From an uncultured bacterium (GTDB taxonomy: Bacteria > Cloacimonadota > Cloacimonadia > Cloacimonadales > Cloacimonadaceae), in the NCBI GenBank assembly GCA_937924555.1, contig CALDSN010000206.1, positions 1 to 5,358 of the forward strand: a DNA stretch of 5,358 nt. The letters are read 5' to 3'. How positions within the stretch are numbered: position 1 is the stretch's first letter; every line of letters starts with the position of its first letter. The notes beneath the pieces are model-generated. The model saw only the letters and a program-made list of their open reading frames with translations, did no database searches and was not told the origin of the DNA. This document shows, piece by piece, positions 1 to 5,358 of the stretch. A program made the position numbers and the translations under genes.

Positions 1-2
1 TA

Positions 3-2669
3 CGGCAAGCCGTGCAACAAAGCGGAAGCCGCATCATGTATATCTCAGGTGAACCTGGTGTGGGCAAATCAAGATTGATTATTGAAGCTATGAAACCATA
101 CCCTAACCGTTACTTCCTATTCTGCGACCCCTCTGGGCACAAGCTCTTGGAACCCATCAAGCAGTTCTTGCGGCAGCACTTTGCCTTTGATTCGCTGCTG
201 AGCAGAGAGGTGAACCAAAGAAGCTTCAGAGAACAATGGAGTAAACTGGCAGGTGAGGATAAGGAACTGCAGCGTATCGAATCCATCGTAGGAGACCTTT
301 TGGGCTATGAGTGGGAGCGTTCCATCTGGAGCATGCTGCCGCCCAATGAACGCCCTGAACAGCAAAAGAAAGCCTTTGCCACGCTGCTGGCACGGATAGC
401 GGAAACGGATAAGATCATCATCCATCTGGATGACCCACAATGGATAGATGCCATGGATACTGAGTATTTCCGGCAATTGGGCATCGCCAAGATAGATAAC
501 ATAGTAATCATTGCTGCCTGCCGTTATCTTGATGATGGCTCAACGGTTGATTTGGCAATTCCCAATTGTGAAGCCAGACATCTGGAACTGACGCGCCTGA
601 GTGAGGAAGCGGCAGTTAGGCTGATCAGGCATTTGCTGAAGGTGGAGACCCTGCCTCCTGAAACGCAGGATTGGATAGTGAAGAAGGCAGATGGCAATCC
701 ACTATTCATTGAGCAGGTGGTGGCGTATCTGAAGGAGAATGACTGCTTCGATGGAGACTACAAGCTTAAGGGCAACCTGGACTATCTCAGTTCCTTTGGG
801 ATTGCGGATATCATCGGCAGCCGTATCGATAGCCTCACGGAAGCCGTGCGCAACACCCTGCAGCATGCCTGTGTGCTAGGGCTGGAGTTTAATACCCGGG
901 TCTTGAGCGAGATGCTTTCCCGCAAGCTGGATGATGACCTCGGGGAAGGCAAGCAGGCACGGGTTTGGGCCGACATCGATGAATTGCGCTACATCTTTAC
1001 CCATGTGCTGATCAAGGACACCGCCTATAACCGCATGATGAGTGATAAGCTGAAGACACTGCACCTCCTGGCAGCAGAGACCATGGAAAGGATGTATCAC
1101 GATGATGAAAAGGCACTGAATGAGCATTCTGAGGAGATAGCAGGGCACTTTGAGACTGCGGGGTTGGAAGAGAAAGCTGCGGAGTATTATGATAATGCGG
1201 GCGTTTGGTACACAAAAGAATATGATTTTATCAAAGGAGAAGCTATCCTGGACAAAGCACTAAGTATGCGACAAAAGTTGCTGGGTAAAGAGCATATAGA
1301 AACCGCCACTTCGATGGAGCATTTGGGGTATTTATATGGAAAGACAGACAGATATGAGAAAGCAGAACAGTTACATTTACATTCTTTAAATATACGAGAA
1401 AGTGTGTTAGGTACAGAGCATCCAGAAATTGCTAATTCTCTGGGCAAACTCGCATATCTGTATAGGCGAATGGGCGAATATGGGAAGGCAGAATTATTAT
1501 ACAAAAAAACACTAAAAATTAATAAGCTTGCTTTTGGGATCGAGCATCTGGATACAGCTACTTCGATGCATAATTTAGCATTATTGTATCATGATCAGGG
1601 AAAATACAACATGGCCAAACCACTTTATCAAAAAGCTTTAAGTATCAGTGAAAAATGCATCGGAAAGAATAGTCCAAATTATGCAGATACGCTGGACTGT
1701 CTGGCGGTATTGTATAAAGATCAAGGTAGATATAACTTGGCTGAGCCATTGTATTGTCAAGCGCTACAGATTAGAGAAAGGTATTTAGGTGAAAACCATC
1801 CAGATATTGCCTGTTCGCTTAATAATGTTGCATTACTATATGATAAACAAGGAAAATATAACCAAGAAGAAACTATGCTTATTAGAGCGTATCAAATATT
1901 AAGTCTAGTAATGGGTGAGTGGCATACCGATACATCTGTTTCGTTAAACAATTTAGCCTGTTTCTATGATTCCAAAGGAAGATACAACGAGGCTATATCA
2001 TTTCAGCAAAAGGCATTAGATATATTCTCGAAACAATATGGACCCAGTAACCCAAATACACTGGTGGCAATGCAAAATCTTGCAATTACATACTCGAAAC
2101 AGGGAAATCTCAATCAATCAAAAACCATACTTGTAGAGGTTGCTGAGACTATGAAGATAGTGTTAGGTGAGGAACACCCAAAGACTATGTCAGCATTGGG
2201 TGTTTTGGCAACTATATATTATTTACACGGAGAGTATAAGTTAGCTGAGTCAATTGTGTCTAGAGTATTGGAACTAAATGAAAGGATATTGGGAACTGAT
2301 CACCCCCAGACAGCAAGATCTCTCAGCAATCTCGCAAATTCGCAAGCCCGTCAGGGTTTATATGAATCGGCTGTTAACAATCACCTTAAGGCACTCAAGA
2401 TCAGAGAGAAAGTGCTGGGAGTTAATCATCTTGATACTGCATGGACTATGAGCAGTCTGGCTTGTATATATAGGGATATGGTTCTGTATACTGAAGCAGA
2501 GAAGCTTTATACTAGAGTTTTTGATGTTAGACGTAGTGTTCTTGGGATTGAGCATCCTGATACACAGAAAACCATTAATGACCTCATTGCGACCTACGAA
2601 AAGCTCAACCAACAGGAGAAAGCAGCAGAATACAAAGCAATGCTAATCTCACCAACAGAAGATAAATGA
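3..2669 (+). CDS. AAA_16/STAND-type P-loop ATPase with C-terminal TPR array, 5'-partial
   Basis: This is probably a cytoplasmic signalling ATPase or scaffold of the kind often fused to class III adenylate/guanylate cyclase domains. Numbering from the GTG at 12, Walker A is GEPGVGKS (13-20) and Walker B is IIIHLDD followed by PQWID (135-145). GNPLFIEQ (228-235) and YIFTHVLIKDTAY (327-339) are typical of the ATPase module in cyclase-TPR and LuxR-type proteins. A degenerate TPR (about 387-428) precedes ten full 42-residue TPRs (429-848) and a partial one to the end at 885. The frame is open to the left edge (CGG CAA GCC before GTG), and the P-loop sits only 12 residues after that GTG. The family usually has a FVGR-like motif and often a further domain upstream, so the real start lies outside the window and GTG 12 is not a believable start. 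The missing N-terminus decides the biochemical output, so cyclase, kinase or defence-type STAND roles cannot be told apart. GC drops sharply after about 1200. Confidence 0.9.
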   Translation, partial: RQAVQQSGSRIMYISGEPGVGKSRLIIEAMKPYPNRYFLFCDPSGHKLLEPIKQFLRQHFAFDSLLSREVNQRSFREQWSKLAGEDKELQRIESIVGDLLGYEWERSIWSMLPPNERPEQQKKAFATLLARIAETDKIIIHLDDPQWIDAMDTEYFRQLGIAKIDNIVIIAACRYLDDGSTVDLAIPNCEARHLELTRLSEEAAVRLIRHLLKVETLPPETQDWIVKKADGNPLFIEQVVAYLKENDCFDGDYKLKGNLDYLSSFGIADIIGSRIDSLTEAVRNTLQHACVLGLEFNTRVLSEMLSRKLDDDLGEGKQARVWADIDELRYIFTHVLIKDTAYNRMMSDKLKTLHLLAAETMERMYHDDEKALNEHSEEIAGHFETAGLEEKAAEYYDNAGVWYTKEYDFIKGEAILDKALSMRQKLLGKEHIETATSMEHLGYLYGKTDRYEKAEQLHLHSLNIRESVLGTEHPEIANSLGKLAYLYRRMGEYGKAELLYKKTLKINKLAFGIEHLDTATSMHNLALLYHDQGKYNMAKPLYQKALSISEKCIGKNSPNYADTLDCLAVLYKDQGRYNLAEPLYCQALQIRERYLGENHPDIACSLNNVALLYDKQGKYNQEETMLIRAYQILSLVMGEWHTDTSVSLNNLACFYDSKGRYNEAISFQQKALDIFSKQYGPSNPNTLVAMQNLAITYSKQGNLNQSKTILVEVAETMKIVLGEEHPKTMSALGVLATIYYLHGEYKLAESIVSRVLELNERILGTDHPQTARSLSNLANSQARQGLYESAVNNHLKALKIREKVLGVNHLDTAWTMSSLACIYRDMVLYTEAEKLYTRVFDVRRSVLGIEHPDTQKTINDLIATYEKLNQQEKAAEYKAMLISPTEDK
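1296..2555 (+). repeat. Ten in-register 126-bp units encoding 42-residue TPRs
   Basis: Residues 429-848 of the first protein divide into ten consecutive units of exactly 42 residues with no insertion or deletion. The units follow the TPR_10/TPR_12 (kinesin light chain-like) pattern, roughly T..SL.NLA.LY...G.Y..AE.LY..AL.I....LG..HP. Unit ends read GTEH, GIEH, GKNS, GENH, GEWH, GPSN, GEEH, GTDH, GVNH and GIEH. A weaker unit precedes the block (387-428) and a partial unit closes the protein (849-885). The DNA copies are clearly diverged, so this is an old protein repeat and not a recent tandem duplication. Such arrays form a superhelix that binds peptides or partner proteins. Confidence 0.93.
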
Positions 2670-2682
2670 TTATCGAGGCAGC

Positions 2683-2687
2683 GGAGG
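2683..2687 (+). promoter_or_regulatory. Shine-Dalgarno GGAGG for the glycine-rich lipoprotein gene
   Basis: GGAGG followed by AAAA and then ATG at 2692. The 4-base spacing is short but workable. It favours this start over the in-frame ATG at 2752, which has no purine-rich site upstream although it lies closer to the hydrophobic signal segment. Confidence 0.75.
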
Positions 2688-2691
2688 AAAA

Positions 2692-4425
2692 ATGAAACTA
2701 CAGCTTCATATATTGGGTTCACGAATTATATCTGATCCATCATTAGATGTAATGAATAGAGCGACTTCTCTCACTCCAAGTGCATTGATATGCACGCTAT
2801 GTTACATCACTTTGTTGTTTGGTATGATTCTTGTAACATCGTGTGATAAATCAACCTCAATTGAATACTCGGTATCCAATCCGGTGATATCTCCTGCTGG
2901 GGGTACCTATTCTCAGCCCGTTCAAGTGATTATCGCGTGCGAAGACGAGGCTGCTAAGATATATTACACGACAGATAGCACGACTCCCGATGAGAGTGCA
3001 AATCTCTATAGTGAGCCTTTTACTATCAACGCCACTGCTACCGTGAAGGCAATTGCCTTTAAAGATGGCTTTAAACCTAGTAAGATGGCAGAAACTAACT
3101 ACACTATAACCACGCCATCTGTTGCTAAGCCAATAATAAGTCCTTCAGGTGGTACTTTCTCGTCACCAAGGCAGATATCGATAACATGTGCTACACCCGG
3201 AGCAACAATTAGGTACACAACAACAGGCGTGACCCCTACAACTACTTCGCAACTATATAGTTCAGCTTTCACAATCAACACCAATACAACAATCAAGGCA
3301 ATCGCCTTTAAGTCAGGATATCTGAATAGTGAAGTAGCCTCACAGAGCTACCAGATTATCGACACAGACACATACTCCCCTGCTGAGACATGGTCTGTGA
3401 ACAAGGTGCTAACTCAGAGAGGAACTGCCCAGTATGCTGGAGTTTACAAGTATGAGAATTTAACAATAGGAAACAATGTGGTCGTTACCTCAAAGGGGGT
3501 CTCGCAGATTGTCATTAAGGTGCGAGGAACACTTACATTAGGTAAAAATGTGGTATTTGCTGTAAGAAATGGGTATTACCCAAATAGTCCAACAATGCAG
3601 ATCTCTTCAATAACCTCAGCTAATTACCTTACCCAGGGTTCTGTCCAGAACAAGTATAACCTCTATCCCGGTGCTTATGGGAAAGGAGGTAATGGTGGTG
3701 ATGGCGGAGATGGTGATAATGGTAGAGCACAGACATTCTATATGTACGGAGATTGGATTGTCATCGAAGGTAGCGGGGGCAGCGGTGGTGGTGGCGGAGG
3801 TGGAGGCTACGGGGGAGGCCTCGGGGGAGATGGGGGAAGAGGTGGATATGGTCCCGATGGAAGTGGTTATGATGGAGAAGATGGTAGTGACAATGGGGGA
3901 AGAGGTGGTTATGGAGGAGCATGTACAGACAATCCAGAGGGAGGTATGAGCCAGAACATTGGCCAGAATGCTTCTTCTTATGACGAAGGTTTTGGAAGTG
4001 GTTCTTCCGGTGGTGGTGGAAATGGAGGAAGAGGTGCTATTGGGGACACAAACTATCTTGGAGGAACATACATCAATATTGTGAACGGCCATGGTGGCGG
4101 AGGAGGTGGAGGGGGCGGATATGGTGGAGGTGTATTGGTCATCATTGCTACCAATATCGTGTATAATACTAGCTTCCCACCTAAGTTCATAGTTTCTGGT
4201 CAATCCGGTGGAACTCGTGGAGGTGGAGGTGGAGCAGAGTCAGGAGAAAACGGACAAGGCGGTTTGTTGATCATAGAATCTCCTGGATTTTCAGCTACAA
4301 CTAGTATGTACAACCTTAGTACAGAAGTTAATCTAGGAGTAGATTATGCTGCAACCAATGGTGGGCATGGATATGTGATTGGTAATCCTAAGAGGGTTAT
4401 TATCAATGGCATAGCAGTTCAGTAG
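2692..4425 (+). CDS. Predicted lipoprotein with two CHB_HEX_C-like repeats and polyglycine-rich domain
   Basis: A 577-residue exported protein of unknown function. A long, weakly charged N-region (1-30) leads into a hydrophobic stretch (31-50) ending in a lipobox-like VTSC, so Cys51 is the likely lipidated residue, followed by Asp52. Two repeats similar to the chitobiase/beta-hexosaminidase C-terminal domain (CHB_HEX_C_1/Fn3-associated) span 63-139 and 146-222, with PxISPxGGT at the start and TVKAIAFK or TIKAIAFK near the end. No glycoside hydrolase catalytic domain is present. Residues 230-325 are beta-rich, with paired NLTIGNNVVV and GTLTLGKNVVF strands. Residues 328-480 and 503-524 are dominated by GG, GGG and GGYGG runs, interrupted by hydrophobic strands such as VLVIIATNIV (481-490) and GLLIIES (524-530). 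This resembles beta-helix/glycine-rich surface adhesins and the polyglycine-II type of phage tail-tip adhesin, by inference only. The gene starts 22 bases after the ATPase stop, so co-transcription is plausible. A start at the Met codon at 2752 would give a more usual signal peptide length. Confidence 0.85.
   Translation: MKLQLHILGSRIISDPSLDVMNRATSLTPSALICTLCYITLLFGMILVTSCDKSTSIEYSVSNPVISPAGGTYSQPVQVIIACEDEAAKIYYTTDSTTPDESANLYSEPFTINATATVKAIAFKDGFKPSKMAETNYTITTPSVAKPIISPSGGTFSSPRQISITCATPGATIRYTTTGVTPTTTSQLYSSAFTINTNTTIKAIAFKSGYLNSEVASQSYQIIDTDTYSPAETWSVNKVLTQRGTAQYAGVYKYENLTIGNNVVVTSKGVSQIVIKVRGTLTLGKNVVFAVRNGYYPNSPTMQISSITSANYLTQGSVQNKYNLYPGAYGKGGNGGDGGDGDNGRAQTFYMYGDWIVIEGSGGSGGGGGGGGYGGGLGGDGGRGGYGPDGSGYDGEDGSDNGGRGGYGGACTDNPEGGMSQNIGQNASSYDEGFGSGSSGGGGNGGRGAIGDTNYLGGTYINIVNGHGGGGGGGGGYGGGVLVIIATNIVYNTSFPPKFIVSGQSGGTRGGGGGAESGENGQGGLLIIESPGFSATTSMYNLSTEVNLGVDYAATNGGHGYVIGNPKRVIINGIAVQ
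2878..3357 (+). repeat. Tandem pair of CHB_HEX_C-like domains within the lipoprotein
   Basis: Residues 63-139 and 146-222 align without gaps over 77 positions. A hand count gives about 38 identities, or roughly half. Shared landmarks are the ISPxGGT opening, a cysteine at equivalent positions (Cys83 and Cys166), YTT followed three residues later by TP, the LYS and FTIN strands, and KAIAFK plus a GF or GY near the end. In known proteins these modules are small immunoglobulin-like beta-sandwiches that act as spacers or accessory binding domains in secreted enzymes and surface proteins. Confidence 0.85.
3673..4263 (+). repeat. Low-complexity GGN-rich tract encoding polyglycine segments
   Basis: The tract is built of GGT, GGA and GGC codons with scattered Tyr, Asp, Asn, Arg and Ser. 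The longest pure glycine runs are residues 365-372 and 468-476 (with one His just before the latter). GGYGG-type motifs centre on Tyr373, Tyr386, Tyr407 and Tyr477. The tract explains the long open frames seen on the opposite strand and in the +2 frame here, which are compositional shadows and not genes. Several G5 runs cluster between 3775 and 3836. Confidence 0.85.
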
Positions 4426-4490
4426 GATAGGTTTTGCGCAACCGGATAATCTTAAATCAATATAGTCAATTACACAGATAACATAGAAAA

Positions 4491-4496
4491 AGGTGA
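4491..4496 (+). promoter_or_regulatory. Shine-Dalgarno AGGTGA that decides the start of the Sel1 gene
   Basis: AAAAAGGTGATTAGTATG: the AGGTGA matches the 3' end of 16S rRNA and sits five bases before ATG 4502. The upstream in-frame GTG at 4493 lies inside this element, so translation should begin at 4502. Confidence 0.8.
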
Positions 4497-4501
4497 TTAG
4501 T

Positions 4502-5293
4502 ATGACGGGACATAAGCGACTAATAATGCTAATTGTAATGGCAATAGCATGCTCAGGTGTGTTCGCTACTCTATCGGCAGACTACATTTCCGATGATGGA
4601 GCGAAAGTACACGTAATTTATGAATCTGGGTGGATTAACATCAAGGGTGATGGCATTTCTACCACAATACCATTAACTCAGACAGACTACTCTACTTATG
4701 GGTTTAGCAAAAATTCTATGATCGGCTACTACTACACTTATGAGATAGCCACTCTTTCAAAAGACTACAGTTCTTTGTCCTATACTTCCGAATCAAAGCT
4801 GTTTAAGATGTACACCAAGGTGAAGCTTGATACGGATTACACAGCAAAAGAGTGTTTTGAAAAAGGTCGGGAGTACTACGAAGGAAAGACCCAGACACAG
4901 AATTACGCAATGGCTTATAAATGGTTCAAAATCGCATCAGATAAGGGAGATCCTTTTGCCCAAAATTATCTCGGGAGAATGTACAATTTCGGTGAAGGGG
5001 TAACTAAGGACATTGAGGAATCATATAGATACTACACAATGTCTGCTGAAGGTAAGCATATAGGTTCACAGTTAGTTCTGAACATTAAGTACTTTCACGG
5101 CTTTGGATGTGAGCCGGATTATATTGAAGCCTACAAATGGGCGTATCTTGCTCATTACTACGCATCTCTAGATGGAAGCGTAAATCTAGATATAGTCAAT
5201 CTGTATGTGAAACAAGCTGAGGAAAAATTGAACCCAGCGCAAAAGGAAATGGCGATAAGCAAGGCAAATGCATGGATTAACGCACACAAATAA
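4502..5293 (+). CDS. Exported Sel1-repeat protein
   Basis: A 263-residue protein that is probably secreted or periplasmic. The N-terminus has a basic stretch (HKR, 4-6), a hydrophobic core (7-22) and plausible signal peptidase I sites after VFA (22) or LSA (26). The cysteine at 17 (AIAC) is a poor lipobox. Residues 27-110 are beta-rich and not recognised as a known family. Residues about 116-222 hold three Sel1-like repeats (TPR-related): AYKWFKIASDKGD closes the first, YLGRMYNFGEGVTKD opens the second, and YFHGFGCEPDYIEAYKWAYLA belongs to the third. The last 40 residues, ending in AISKANAWINAHK, look like the helical cap that often follows Sel1 arrays. Sel1 repeats mediate protein-protein contacts, and no enzyme motif is visible. 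The gene lies 76 bases after the glycine-rich lipoprotein and could be read from the same transcript. A longer form from GTG 4493 is possible but disfavoured, because that codon is part of the Shine-Dalgarno sequence. The stop TAA is complete. Confidence 0.87.
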   Translation: MTGHKRLIMLIVMAIACSGVFATLSADYISDDGAKVHVIYESGWINIKGDGISTTIPLTQTDYSTYGFSKNSMIGYYYTYEIATLSKDYSSLSYTSESKLFKMYTKVKLDTDYTAKECFEKGREYYEGKTQTQNYAMAYKWFKIASDKGDPFAQNYLGRMYNFGEGVTKDIEESYRYYTMSAEGKHIGSQLVLNIKYFHGFGCEPDYIEAYKWAYLAHYYASLDGSVNLDIVNLYVKQAEEKLNPAQKEMAISKANAWINAHK

Positions 5294-5308
5294 AAAAAGC
5301 CCTCGGAT
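5294..5308 (+). terminator. Possible left arm of a truncated intrinsic terminator
   Basis: Immediately after the stop codon come five more A residues and then GCCCTCGGAT. An A-run leading into a GC-rich arm is the usual left half of a bidirectional rho-independent terminator, whose right half would read CCGAGGGC followed by T residues. The right half is absent because adapter sequence begins at 5310. Call by position and composition only. Confidence 0.4.
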
Positions 5309-5309
5309 A

Positions 5310-5358
5310 AGATCGGAAGAGCACACGTCTGAACTCCAGTCACGATCAGACCTCGTAT
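5310..5358 (+). other. Illumina TruSeq P7 indexed adapter contamination
   Basis: The sequence starts AGATCGGAAGAGC, continues through GAACTCCAGTCAC (ending 5343), then has a six-base index GATCAG (5344-5349) and ACCTCGTAT (5350-5358). The standard adapter continues ATCTCGTAT at this point, so there is one mismatch at 5351. From memory, GATCAG is TruSeq index 9. This is untrimmed library adapter and not part of the genome, so the true contig ends at about 5309. On the reverse strand it encodes the well-known artefact peptide MTGVQTCALPI. Confidence 0.98.

Noticed and set aside
12..2669. Treating GTG 12 as the true start of the ATPase-TPR protein
   Set aside because: The frame stays open to the window edge, the Walker A motif would be only 12 residues in, and no ribosome binding site is visible in the few upstream bases.
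3671..3949. Forward open frame of 92 residues in another frame, rich in Met, Val and Glu
   Set aside because: It is a frame-shifted reading of the glycine-rich tract with no Shine-Dalgarno and biased composition.
3616..4203. Reverse-strand open frame of 195 residues, rich in Ser, Thr and Ile
   Set aside because: It is a shadow of the GGN-rich coding tract: antisense of GGN codons rarely gives stops. It has no plausible ribosome binding site or domain.
3673..4263. Minisatellite-like tandem repeat or phase-variable tract
   Set aside because: The GGN pattern is irregular with no fixed unit, and it is explained by glycine codons in a continuous frame.
4430..4443. GGTT-TTGCGC-AACC hairpin, containing the palindrome TTGCGCAA (4434-4441), just after the lipoprotein stop
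   Set aside because: The stem is only four base pairs and no T-run follows, so it is too weak for a terminator. It could be an operator, but a single 8-base palindrome is not enough evidence.
4434..4466. Possible promoter with TTGCGC and TATAGT upstream of the Sel1 gene
   Set aside because: The gap between the two boxes is 21 bases, too long for a standard sigma-70 promoter, and GATAAT at 4445-4450 has no suitable -35 partner.
5158..5343. Reverse-strand open frame of 61 residues starting MTGVQTCALPI
   Set aside because: Its start lies in the Illumina adapter and the rest is antisense to the Sel1 gene, so it is a known contamination artefact.

Overview
The window is 5358 bases and reads as the end of a draft, probably metagenomic, contig from a Gram-negative bacterium. 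Three genes lie head to tail on the + strand, and the last 49 bases are Illumina sequencing adapter rather than genome. GC content is moderate overall but uneven. The gene content (a cyclase-type AAA ATPase with a kinesin-light-chain-like TPR array, a lipoprotein with chitobiase C-terminal-like repeats, and a Sel1-repeat exported protein) would suit uncultured anaerobes such as Cloacimonadota or related groups. That taxonomic guess rests on protein style alone and is weak.

Layout. Bases 3-2669 encode a large signalling-type protein that is cut by the left edge. What remains is a P-loop ATPase module of the AAA_16/STAND type, followed by eleven to twelve TPR units of exactly 42 residues. The N-terminal part, which in relatives often carries a class III nucleotide cyclase, kinase or other domain, is not in the window. 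After 22 bases comes a 577-residue predicted lipoprotein (2692-4425). It has two CHB_HEX_C-like beta-sandwich repeats, a short beta-rich segment, and a long polyglycine-rich C-terminal half. After a further 76 bases comes a 263-residue exported protein (4502-5293) with three Sel1-like repeats. A run of A followed by GCCCTCGG just after its stop looks like the left half of a terminator hairpin, cut off where adapter sequence begins at 5310.

How they may work together. The 22-base spacing makes co-transcription of the first two genes plausible, and the third may belong to the same unit. A cytoplasmic ATP-dependent sensor or scaffold next to two exported proteins could be a regulator with its envelope targets, but nothing in the sequence proves a functional link. 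No RNA genes, CRISPR arrays, transposons or convincing promoters were seen. There is no gene-free stretch longer than 76 bases.
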